Shown: positions 45,201-55,500 of the stretch, one piece after another | Position numbering within the stretch: the stretch's first letter is position 1 | Layout of the letters: the number at the start of each line of letters is the position of its first letter | From: Coprinellus micaceus | Taxonomy: Eukaryota; Basidiomycota; Agaricomycetes; Agaricales; Psathyrellaceae | Reading direction: 5' to 3' | Length of the DNA stretch: 64,000 bases | Assembly: GCA_951394405.1 (NCBI GenBank) | Contig: OX596335.1 | Span: forward strand, 3,410,001-3,474,000 | Position numbers and translations under genes: made by a program | The notes under the pieces: model-generated | Seen by the model: the letters and a program-made list of their open reading frames with translations, nothing else | The model's database searches: none | What the model was told of the DNA's origin: nothing

Positions 45201-47876
45201 TTCGAACGTTGTGTTCTATTTCCTCGCTCATCCTCTCTTCAGAAATTGGAGAAAAAGGAATTACCTTGTCTGGGGGTCAGCGAGCCCGCATCGCTCTCGC
45301 AAGAGCGCTCTACTCGCGCGCGAAAGTCATTCTACTGGACGATCCGTACGCAGCCCTCATTTAGCGGCATTGACTCCTGCTAATCCCTAAAATAGGCTCG
45401 CTGCCGTTGACATGCATACTGCTCAGCACATCGTCAAGAATTGCTTCGCCGGACCCCTGAGCGAACACAGGACGATCATTCTGGTCACACACCACATCTC
45501 TTTGTGTGCGCCTATCGCTGCGTACCTCCTTGAACTGAAGGATGGGAAGGTGCTACATCAAGGCTTCACTGATGAGCTGCGAGCTCAGGGCCTACTTCAA
45601 TCCATCGTTAAGGAAGAAGAGACCCCGTACGCCGAGCTAGAGGCGCAACCTACCAGCCTGACAGTGGATACGTCCAGAGGGATTGCAGCTCCTCGTCCAG
45701 ACGGGAAGCTTGTTGAAGCGGAACACAGGGCAGAAGGTCGCGTCTCCTGGAGGACGTATGCCACATACCTCAAGGCAGCGGGGATACACTGCTGGATCAT
45801 CACCTTCATCCTCTACATTTTGATCAGGTTGATCAATGTAGCATCGCAGGTATGGTCGCGTGATTCATTCCGTTTCCGTCTCAGTGACTGATATCGCATT
45901 CGTAGGTCTTCCTCGCAAAATGGGGCGAGGCATATGAAGAGAGTGAAGCCAGTCTCATTCCACTTTCCTGGATGTCCTCCGGTTTCTCGATCAAGTATCC
46001 CTGGGACGACCTCCCACCCCCAACCGTCGATGTTACGCCCTGGTTCAAATGGTACTTCTACATCTCGGCCACCAGCGCATTTGCTGTGTTCTCTCTCATC
46101 GCGCTTGGGTATTACTCCAGCCTCATCGCCTCTCGTACCCTCTTCCTTGAGCTGCTTCGCAGGCTGACCCGGGCGCCACTCCGGTTCTTCGACACCACAC
46201 CCGTCGGAAGGATCCTCAACCGGTTCACCACGGATATTGGAACCATCGATGGAGCTCTCCAAGGTTCTGCGAGGGGTTGTCTATCTGGTGTTTTGAACTT
46301 TTTGGCGTCGTTCTTCGTGATGTTGGCTGTTGTACCTGCGTTTGCACCATGGGCCCTGTTCATTGCCTGGCTTTACATTCGGCTTGCCCCTGGGTACATC
46401 AAAGCTGCGAGAGACCTGCGGCGTTTGGAATCCGTGGCGCTGTCTCCTGCGTTTGCCGGCTTTGACGAGCTGCTTCGCGGGATTACGCATATTCGGGCAT
46501 TTGCGATGGAGGACAGGTACCAGAACAATTTCTACCGCAAAGTTGACAAGTTCCAGAGCTTCGACCACGTCTACGTAAGTTTGCGCCTATTTGACAACGC
46601 CAGTTCGCTCAACTGTCCTTCCCTCACAGTGGCTAGTCAATAATTGGCTCTCTTGGAGATACGACTGCCTTGGCTCAGTTGTGGTATTCGTAGCCACCCT
46701 TTTCGCACTGCGCCAAGGCGTGAGCAACGGCTCCGCCGCCATCGTCATCGTCCAGGCTGGCATATTTGCCGACGCCAGCCGAACCCTCGTCCGGGTTGCC
46801 GCCCAGCTCGAACTCGACTTCAACAGCGTCGAGCGTGTCGTCGAATATCTCGACGTCCCGCAAGAAGCCCCCGCGATCAACGAGGACTACCAGCCACCAG
46901 CGTATTGGCCATCGAACTCGGGCTCACTGGAAGTCGATAAACTTGAAGTCAAGTACGCACCGCATTTGCCATCTGTGTTGAAGAGGATTTCGTTCAGGGT
47001 GAGGCCGGGGGAGAAGGTTGGGGTCGTGGGGAGGACGGGGTCGGGGAAGTCAACGCTGGCGCTCTCTCTGCTTCGTATGGTCGAGCCAACGTCTGGGACC
47101 ATCCTGTAAGCATTTTCTTCGGGTCGCTTCCGCTGAAGCTGAAGGAATGGATGTTAGCATTGATGGTGTCGACATATCCCAGCTCGGACTCGAGGACCTG
47201 CGCACACGAGTGGTACGTAGCGCCGATCCATGATGTAAGGACTAACGTAACACAAGGCCTTTTCATCAGACAATCGTCAGCCAAGACGTCTCCCTATTCG
47301 CCGGGACGATCAAGAGTAACCTCGACCCTCTTGGGAAGTATACCCATGAAGAGCACCTCGCTGTCCTCGACCGTTGCCACCTGACGAACCGTATCGCGTT
47401 CCACCCATCCGAGACGGAGCCAACCCTTGTCGACATGCGGGTGAACCAGAACTCGCTGAGTGCGGGGGAGAAGCAGCTTGTCGCGTTGGCGCGTGCCATC
47501 TTGAGAGGGACGAGTATCATCATTATGGATGAGGCGACGTCACAGATTGATACTGAGTTGGATGATCAGGTATGTCGCGCCCAATGGAGTGTACTTGCTG
47601 AAGAATTCGCTGATTAGCGCCGTACCATAGATCCAGAAGACCATTCGCGAAGAGACTGCGGGATCCATCGTTATCACCATCGCCCACCGCTTGAAGACGG
47701 TGATGGACTACGATCGGATCCTCGTTCTTAGCGACGGCGAGATCGTGGAGTTCGACACGCCCGAGGCGTTATTGCAGAAGGAGGGCGGGACCTTCCAGGG
47801 TATTTGTAGGCAGAGCACAGACTGGGAGGTTATTTCAAGGGTTAATGAGTATCACTCGGAAAGTTCTTCTATTTAG
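42272..47876 (+). CDS. ABCC-type (MRP/YCF1-like) full ABC transporter
   Basis: Twenty-one exons: 42272..42274 (ATG alone), 42327..42665, 42719..42973, 43035..43222, 43279..43373, 43425..43722, 43780..43875, 43936..44023, 44079..44172, 44222..44318, 44372..44535, 44590..44874, 44927..45001, 45057..45194, 45243..45345, 45396..45849, 45906..46574, 46630..47105, 47158..47212, 47270..47569, 47631..47876; 1505 residues. The N-terminus is hydrophobic, followed by TMD1, NBD1, TMD2, NBD2. NBD1: Walker [12 protein letters not shown], signature [16 protein letters not shown], Walker B VILLDDP (Asp at the catalytic Glu position). NBD2: Walker [11 protein letters not shown], signature [17 protein letters not shown], Walker [14 protein letters not shown]-loop AHRLKTV. 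One active and one degenerate ATP site is the ABCC pattern. Members export glutathione or other conjugates, often into the vacuole. Substrate unknown. Confidence 0.93.
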
Positions 47877-48087
47877 GGTGGCATCCGTTCGTCTCGCGTT
47901 TTGTATATGTTCCTATAATCGTATACCTTAGTTCCGTAAATGGCAGGATTTAGTTGTATATGTTCGATCATGCGCTGCTATGAGTATGCGAGCAACGCCT
48001 AGTGCGGCACTCACCTGTAAATCTCAAAACACTTCCATCACAACGCCGAATCTCCACAACACGCCCAAGGACAACAACACCCGCCAA

Positions 48088-48819
48088 ATGCGTGTCCATC
48101 TTCTAGTGGTGCTCGCTGCAGGCGTACTCAGCACGCCCATGATATCGAAGGAACGGCGGGGCCGGGGATTGCTTGACTTTCTAGAAGGCGATATGGCGCC
48201 AGAGCCCACAATGGTGGTGACTCCAGGACCTGGACCCGAGATCCCCCCGGTGGCGGGCGAGAATCCCGTGGGCGGAACAACTACAGCTACAGGAGAGGTG
48301 GTCACAACAGTGCAGCACCAAGGGACCAAGACCGGCCTGGGTACGGCCTCGCACCACGCTGGAACCGCTTTGATAACCACGGCCAGCTCTTCGATTCTGG
48401 GGGCCGTATCTGATGATACTAAAACGCGGAACGCCCAAGGCGAGAACGGACGCGGAACTTCGACTCCCGATCCTGGGCCTACCAGCTCGGTCACCCTAGT
48501 TGCAGCGACCAATAAAGATGTTTCAGCGACGCCTCCGGGAGAGTTGGCACAGTGGAAAGTAATTGGGATAAGCATCATCTGCGTGACATTCGTCGCCATT
48601 ATCATCATGGCTGTGACGTTCTTCGACACTTGGTCTGCGTTTGTCCGGGACGTGGCGGGGTGTGGGGGGTGTCGGAAGGGAAGGGATAAAGGGTTGCGGA
48701 ATGGGATGGAGGACTTGTCGCCGGACTGGGATAGGAGAACTTGGGAGTTCAAGCTTGCAAATGAGGACGGACATAGGTATCCCACTTTGACGTCGATGGA
48801 TTCTATGACCGGGGTGTAG
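48088..48819 (+). CDS. Single-span type I membrane protein with Thr/Gly/Pro-rich ectodomain
   Basis: This intronless gene encodes 243 residues from ATG 48088. Upstream in-frame codons exist, but this ATG starts a good signal peptide (MRVHLLVVLAAGVLSTPMIS). The ectodomain of ~150 residues is low complexity (PGPGPEIPPVAGENPVGG, TTTATGEVVTTV) with Thr/Ser likely to be O-mannosylated. One transmembrane helix (VIGISIICVTFVAIIIMAV) follows. The cytosolic tail of ~60 residues starts with a Cys/basic patch (CGGCRKGRDKGLRNG) that could be palmitoylated. The architecture is that of fungal cell-wall stress sensors or mucin-like proteins, but no head domain such as WSC is present and no family is recognised. 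Confidence 0.72.
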   Translation: MRVHLLVVLAAGVLSTPMISKERRGRGLLDFLEGDMAPEPTMVVTPGPGPEIPPVAGENPVGGTTTATGEVVTTVQHQGTKTGLGTASHHAGTALITTASSSILGAVSDDTKTRNAQGENGRGTSTPDPGPTSSVTLVAATNKDVSATPPGELAQWKVIGISIICVTFVAIIIMAVTFFDTWSAFVRDVAGCGGCRKGRDKGLRNGMEDLSPDWDRRTWEFKLANEDGHRYPTLTSMDSMTGV

Positions 48820-48916
48820 AGGTGTGTATTCTGGCATTGTACCTTGCCTTGTCGCTGATGCCCCTCTCATAGATTATTCGTGAGGGGCGCCGGATAAATT
48901 GAACGATGATAGTCTA

Positions 48917-49273
48917 CTATTGAGGAGGGGTTTCGGGCGTAGCGGGCATCTCTTTTTCCAAGTAGTCCGAGATTGCGATGCCCGCTGCCCCTACGACACA
49001 GAGACCAAGCGATATTCTGAGCCTTGTTCGTGCAGGAAGGGCTGCGAAACCTGTCAGTACACCGTACAGGCCGTGAATCGAGATGTATTGCATACCTAGC
49101 CACGACTGTAGGAGAGACCTCTCGTGCACGGGGGGCATCTGGTCCTTAACATACTTCATGCGGTTGACCATGGCGGCGCAGAGCAAGCCACAAAAGGGGC
49201 TCCACGTCGTGATGGGCGACGAGCGCGATGTTTGGCGCTGCTTGCTCGTCTGGGTCCAGGAGCGGGCCGACAT
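48917..49273 (-). CDS. Small predicted membrane protein, uncharacterised
   Basis: The frame from ATG 49273 to 48917 gives 118 residues, with ATG 49171 (MVNRMKYVKDQM) as an alternative start. A 45-nt stretch (bounded by GTATGC and CAG, about 49094-49050) would be an in-frame intron, so the protein may be 15 residues shorter. Two hydrophobic stretches are visible (FCGLLCAAMV and ISLGLCVVGAAGIAISDYL), and the C-terminus is acidic and Pro-rich (KEMPATPETPPQ). The predicted start lies 24 bp from the riboflavin synthase start on the other strand. No family recognised; gene status moderate. Confidence 0.5.
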   Translation of the reverse strand: MSARSWTQTSKQRQTSRSSPITTWSPFCGLLCAAMVNRMKYVKDQMPPVHERSLLQSWLGMQYISIHGLYGVLTGFAALPARTRLRISLGLCVVGAAGIAISDYLEKEMPATPETPPQ

Positions 49274-49297
49274 CTCCGGACGACCTTGACCTTGACC

Positions 49298-50162
49298 ATG
49301 TTCACTGGCCTGGTGGGTTTCCCATTGGCTGCAGCGCATTCACCCTGCTGAGGGCCACGAACAGATCGAACGAATTGGAAGGATTGCCTCGATACAGGTG
49401 GACTCAGCTGGTGCAACCCTGGTGATCGCAGACAGTGCGCCGATCTTGGGAGACTGCAACATCGGTGACTCGATTGCGGTCAATGGGGCCTGCCTGACGG
49501 TTGTGGAGTTCGACAAGCAAGAGCAGGGGGGATGGTTCAAGGTGTGGCTCGCGAATGAGACGCTGGACAGGACCGATCTTGGTGAGTGCTCGCTTCCTCT
49601 GCGACGCTTGGGCGCTGATTCCGGTCCAGGCAATCTGAAGGTCGAAGACGGCGTCAACTGCGAACGTGCGATGGGTGCTCATGTCAGGTTCGGAGGTCAC
49701 TTTGTTCAGGCACGTCTCCGTTACGGACCTTCCGTCGAACGCCATTGACTGAATCTCAAGGCTCACGTCGACGACACCGCGACGATCGTGGACCGCACCC
49801 TCGACGGTGACTCGCTTCGCCTGACTTTCAAGTTGCCCGAGGCCACCCCGGAGAGGCCCTCTCTCCTGCCATATATTATAACCAAAGGATACATCACCGT
49901 CGATGGAGCCTCGCTGACAGTTACCGGGGTCAACGACGCTGACCGCACCTTCAGCCTCATGCTCATCAAGCATACACAGGAGATGATTACTCTGAGCAAG
50001 AAGCCCATCGGGGCCTTGGTCAACATCGAAGTGGACATGGTTGGGAAATATATCCAGAAGAGCGTGATCTCTGCGCTCGGGGCCGACGGTGAGGACGGTA
50101 CTGGACTGAAAGGACTGATTGAAAAAGTAGTCGAGGATGTGCTCAAGAAACGGGGTCTGTAG
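49298..50162 (+). CDS. RIB5: Riboflavin synthase alpha chain
   Basis: Four exons: 49298..49312 (15 nt), 49353..49581, 49630..49709, 49761..50162; 241 residues. The protein begins MFTGL, as all riboflavin synthases do. It has two tandem lumazine-binding barrels: IGDSIAVNGACLTVVEF in the first and TKGYITVDGASLTVTGV in the second. MGAHVRFGGHFVQ-AHVDDTATI spans the inter-barrel region. The intron before A-H-V-D-D (49710..49760) has a GC donor. The enzyme dismutates two 6,7-dimethyl-8-ribityllumazines to riboflavin, the last step of the pathway. The 40-nt first intron replaces the usual L-V/I-E-x start with L-G-H-E-Q, so that junction is slightly uncertain. Confidence 0.92.
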
Positions 50163-50272
50163 TTGTATAACATTATGGATCAATAGCACGGCATTCACCG
50201 ATGTGGTTCACACTGACAGCCAAGTCCACACTAGTCCGAATCTCTCTCTCCACCCCCACCATCTAGTCCCCC

Positions 50273-52283
50273 ATGGATGTGGCCAAACGGAAGGTGGCTC
50301 TACCAACATATTTGCCGTCACAGCTCCGCTGAAAGACTTGTCCCAGATTACGGTGAAAGTTACGTACAATCCCCCTTCAACGTCCTCAAGACCACCATCA
50401 CGAACGAGCTCGCCGCGACCACCGTCTCCTTCGAAGCAGCCTAAATCACCGACGGAAGCATCGACTACCTTCAGACCAAAGGCAAAGGTCAACAGTGTTG
50501 CGACGATAAGAAGGTCACCGAGTGTGGTCTCAGGCATAACTCCGGGTGAGTCTCATTCTCACTGTCTCTCGATTCGGCTCTGAGTCCGGACTAGGGACGC
50601 AGAGGGCAGGCTCTCCGACCAAGCTTTCGCGAGCACAGAATGGCACGTTGACGCCCACATTCCAACCCCGAGTCGCGACTGCGACGAATACGACGGCCAA
50701 GGTGACGGTACGACCGCAGACCCCAGTATCCGCACCCAATACTCCTGACGCCCGCTCGAAAAACCTGTCTCCGGGGTCAGAGGTCGGACGCAACACGTCT
50801 CCTCGCGTGCGGGATGGAAGCTCCTTGCACCATGCCATGTCCTTCTCTTCCCTACAGACGGCGTGTACGTAGCGAAGCTTCGTTGGCTTGCTGATCGTAG
50901 GATTTACCCCTGCCACAGCCCACGATAGGAATGAGGCTCCCTCAATACGTATTCGATCTAAGGTTTCCAACGTATCCGCTGTCTCGAAAACGTTCAGCAA
51001 TGATAATGCCTCTTCCTCGTCCGCTCCAACGACGCCAGCTCAAATACGCGCATCCAAGACCTTCGATAACGTGGCGTTCTCCTCCAACCCAACCACACCA
51101 GCTCAAATGCGCGTCCGGTCTCCCTCCGGTTCGTCTAGCGTGTCTCAAATGCGGAAAAATGCACAGACGCCACCGCCCCTATATCCTATCACCACTGGTT
51201 CGCCAGCCGCCAACCCACATAGGTTCGCCCAACGCAGTCCGCCTAACCAGCACCATGCATACCAGGGTCTTGCCATCACTTCCACCGACAACCAACCGAC
51301 ACCCAACGTCACTATTCGACCCAGATTCAACAGTACTGCAAAGGTCAGCCTACCATCAATACCGCCTCCCCTTGTTTCCCCACCCGGATCGACAGTGTCC
51401 TTCTCGTCAAGATCGTCGCACTCGCAGTCGTCGCATGGAGATAATTCACTACTAGACCCTAGTCCCCTGGATAGCAGAAGACCGGGAAGCAGCGTAACTG
51501 AGCTCTGGACACCCTCGGACTTTGGGTCGCCGCGGTCGGGTTTTCCCGTAGACGACACGAGCGCGCCTGGATCTGCCGTGGTTTTTAAGAACGATGCGGA
51601 GCGCAAGGTCAAGGCAGAGGCCAAGTCCAACAGAAAGGTATTGATCAGGTGCTGCTCCCCATTGAGCCTACCGTTTTGACATGCTCGATTAGATGGCCGA
51701 CCTTGAGATCACGAATCGCTCACTCTTGAGCATCAACTCTTCCCTTGAAGCCACCAAAAACAAGCAAGCAAAAGAAATCCGCGAGCTTCGGCGGAAACTC
51801 AGGGAATCTCGGTTAATCTTGCCTCCTCGCGCATATCGTGAGTACAAATCCTCAGTGGAGCCGGACGAAGAGGTGGTGGCAGAAGACGAAGACGAAGAAG
51901 ATTCAGAAGTCGAAGACGCCGCCGAGGGTAATGGGGACGAGATTTACAAGCGGGTCAAGCATATGCTGGAAGGCTTGATATCGTCGGGGAAAAAGGCCCT
52001 GGAGACGAAGGTCGAGGACTTTGCTGAAACTAAGGGCATTGCCAAAGTTCTCACAGCAGAGGAGGTCAAATCCTGGCATCGGTCGAACGACCCTCAGACA
52101 GAGAATGACGATGAAAACTCTGATACGGATAGCATATCTGTCTCGCAGGCGGATATATCGATAACATCGTCTACAAACGGAGACAATGATGACTACGACG
52201 AGGATGGCGATACATCCTTCCTCAGTCAAGATACCTTTTTCCAATCTTCCGGACCGCCTATACATATCAGCGAAGCTATATAA
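50273..52283 (+). CDS. Ser/Pro-rich protein with C-terminal coiled coil, uncharacterised
   Basis: Five exons: 50273..50293 (21 nt), 50347..50545, 50595..50864, 50919..51637, 51693..52283; 599 residues. The start MDVAKRK is joined to ITVKVTYNPPS by a 53-nt intron; the frame has no other ATG. The first ~390 residues are disordered, rich in S, P, T and R, with repeated T-T-P-A-Q-[IM]-R (SAPTTPAQIRA and SNPTTPAQMRV). A short coiled coil follows (NSSLEATKNKQAKEIRELRR), then an acidic run (EEVVAEDEDEEDSEVEDAAE) and a Ser/Asp-rich end. This looks like a phosphoregulated scaffold, possibly cytoskeletal. No named family recognised. Confidence 0.75.
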
Positions 52284-52576
52284 TAGCTCGGTATCAACAC
52301 ACTCACTACCAGGCTCTAGCACTATGGACATATGTATAACCGTCATTCCATCATTCATAGAGTAGATCAGGAATGTCGTCGCTCTTTAGACTCATGATAC
52401 CCTCGCACCACTTAGGATTAATGACCTTAATGACCCCCTTCTCGACACTTGCCTTTCTTGCCTTCGAGCTCGATTGCTATTCCCAAACCACCAAACCCAC
52501 CTTGATAAAGTCCATTGGTAACCATTCCATTAAACTAAAGTGAAGGGAATATTCGAGCTAAACTAGCGGTGTCTCC

Positions 52577-55500
52577 TTAATCGGAGTCATCATGCTGCAT
52601 CCTCTGGGCACGCTTCGCGAGCTGGAACACAAAACAAAGTTAGACCATTCATTCATGCCATGTTTGCACTAGCCCGGGGACATACCGCAGCAGCAAGATC
52701 CATTTGACCAACTCCACCGCCTCCGACTCGGCCAGTCTGAGCTCCTCCGCCATTGGGCCTGGGAGCTGGGGCAGCGGGCTTAATGCCAGGCTTGGGCGGC
52801 GGGGGTTTGACTCCGAGTCCGGGTTTGGGTTTCGCGGCGATCGGAGGCGGGGCTTTCGCCGCAGAGCTACCAGGCCTCGAGCTGTCCGGTGTCGTATTGG
52901 TCGTCGTTGCGGCGGGCTTCTTCCAAGGTGTTGGACCTCCGTTCGCCCCCCCAATTCCCGGAAAGACGGCCACAGGAGCAGCCGATGCGTTTGCCGTGAC
53001 GGAAGACAACGCCTGTCGATGAACGCCAGATGTAGGCCGCGGCCGGGAAGGAGGCGGTGGCGGCGGGGGTGCAACACCAGCAGGAACGGGTTCCAAGTAG
53101 TTGTGTGGTGCCCACGCTTCCTCACCGTCTTTCGTCACGAGCCACCATCCGTTGTCATTCTCCTCGATCAACTCTACCTGGTCGCCCTTCTTCAACGACA
53201 TCTCACCGTCTTGCCCAGAAAAGTTGTAAATGGCGCGGTACATCTTCTTAGAGGACTCGGCGGCTGGGGGAGGTGGTGGAGGAGGAGGTTGCCGTACGAC
53301 TGGAGGGGCAGGAGTGGGGCGTGCAGATGGGGCTGCGGTTGCAGTAGAAGCGGGCTTGGGTTTAGGAGCGGCGGCGGGAATGGAAGCAGCGATGGGGTTG
53401 GATGAAACAGCAGGCCTCGACTGCCCAGGCAAAGGTTGAGCCTTGGGCTTTGGCCTCGATCCTGAAGGCTTCTGAACTGGATTGAGCACACCAAATGGGA
53501 GCGGGTAGAGCTTGACCACGTACCGAGGGTCCGCCGGCACGTAGGAGTTTTCCAGATGTGATGGGTCGGACGACACCTGGCTTGGCTTTAGGTGGTGGAC
53601 GTGAGACGCTGTTGGGAGGCTCCCCGGAGGAGACATGTACAACATGACTTTTGTACGCGTCGTCCTTCTGGACGGTCTCATCCTTGATAAACTGGATCTG
53701 AGCCTTCTTCTCTTTCTTCTTCGTGTATTCGACCCTGGAAGTACTGTCAAACCATTGTGAAGATAAACATGAGATGTGACCTTACATAGACGCAACCTGT
53801 AGGCCGACACTAGACTGTGTGGCCTTCATCAAGTGCGTCGCAAATTCGGTCTTGAAATGACACCAGAGGACAGGGTCTCCTTCAGGAGTGGGGCCGAGGT
53901 TGAGGATCTATGCACGGCAGCGTTTAGCGGCATGTTCAAGAGCATCAAAAAAGGCGCGGCTTACAAACCAGTCATCGCGGAGGGTCGACAGTTGCATAGA
54001 CTTGATGGTGACAAGGGGGACCTTGCGCTCTAGACTGACGATTGGTACCCCCTGCACGGCTGTGGTGATCACAATGTACACAGCGCTACCAGTCTGCTCG
54101 CCATGAGGATCTGGTCTGCACTAGACTGAAGCAGCTGAACTTACCATGACAATGTAGCGAGGGCTGGGCTTACTTGAACGGCCGGTCTTCGAAACGAGAA
54201 CTTGTCCGCGAGCACTGAATAGCACAGGCTCCCCGCCTGCGATTTAACGCGATTAGAAAATATCGAGTATGACAGCAAAGGAACACCTTACGGCCGCCAA
54301 TGCTACAGGCAGATGCAATTTCAGAACCGAGGTCGCCCTTCCCATTGATGTCGAGATAGTCGCCCATGAAGCGCCGGTAACCCAATAGACTGAACCTCCT
54401 CCTCTCTTTCCTTCCTGCGAGCAACTGATGCCCGTAGTCTCGAACTTGCGCATACACAAGGCCCTCCTTGTTATTCTTCCAGAACCTTTGGATACGCCGG
54501 GCACACTCGTGCTTGTAGCGCATGTAGTTTCGGAAGGCCCTTTGAATACGACCAGCCATGTTGTGCCAGTAGCGGTCTCGCATGGTTTCCAGAGCGAACA
54601 GCTGTTCGAGGCTCGATTTAAAACCGGAATCAGGGAGGTGAACAAAAACTTACCGTTTCCGGGCTCTTGATAAACGCCTTAGTTACACCCATTTGCCACT
54701 CATCCTTTGCAATACCTGTGTCCTTCAAAATCTGTACACACCCCGACTTGGTGTCCCCAGTCCAAGTGTAGTCGCCAGCATACGATGTGTGTGGGGAGAG
54801 CAGGTAGAACCGTTCCACGATTTTCTCGAACGTGTTACGGTATGCAAATCCTGCTCGGCGGACTCGAATGTTCTCCTGCAAACCAAGATATTTGATCTGA
54901 TGAAGAATGGCCTTGGTGTCATACTCGTTACCGCTTCTGTTCTGATTGGGCTTGATCGTTCGGATATACCAAGGTTGAGCCTTCATGAGTTTCTCGACCA
55001 GGGCGGCGGCAGATTGCTGCAAATGGGTTCAGCTTGTGTTCGCATCATGCGTGAATGGCACCTACTTTGATCCTGTCACTAGCCGTTGGAGGGCGCTTCT
55101 TGCTATTAGGGTCTGGCCTATCAGGGAACAGCGACTGCAGGAAGCTGTTCCCACTAGAACCAACAACGTCGAGCAAGTCCTTGATGAGCGTGTCCTTGTT
55201 CTTGTCTGTCATGCCTGCGACGTTGTACATGACGTCTCCGGCATAATGCTTGACCAAGAATTGGGCACCCCGCGATTCGAAATGAAGATTGGAAGAGAGG
55301 GCAGCAGTTCTTTGGATGAAACTGTTGTCGGCTGCTGTGGGATCGGCGTGAGCGGTAGCGCAAGCGTCGTTGAGGGCAGCGAAAATGCCAGGAGGTCGCT
55401 TCTCTTCGATAAGGTCGCACACAACCTTGTTGTTAAAGAACTTGATCGGTGTCCACTTGATTTGTTCCCTGTCGTACTCTTCCTGCTCCCTCTTCAACGT

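Noticed and set aside
48024..48785. 253-codon minus-strand frame opposite the single-span membrane protein
   Set aside because: The plus strand has a signal peptide and a clean TM helix; the minus frame is Pro/Thr-rich antisense translation of the same low-complexity region.
49404..50198. 264-codon minus-strand frame across riboflavin synthase
   Set aside because: It lies fully antisense to a certain gene, starts at a weak codon and shows no family resemblance.
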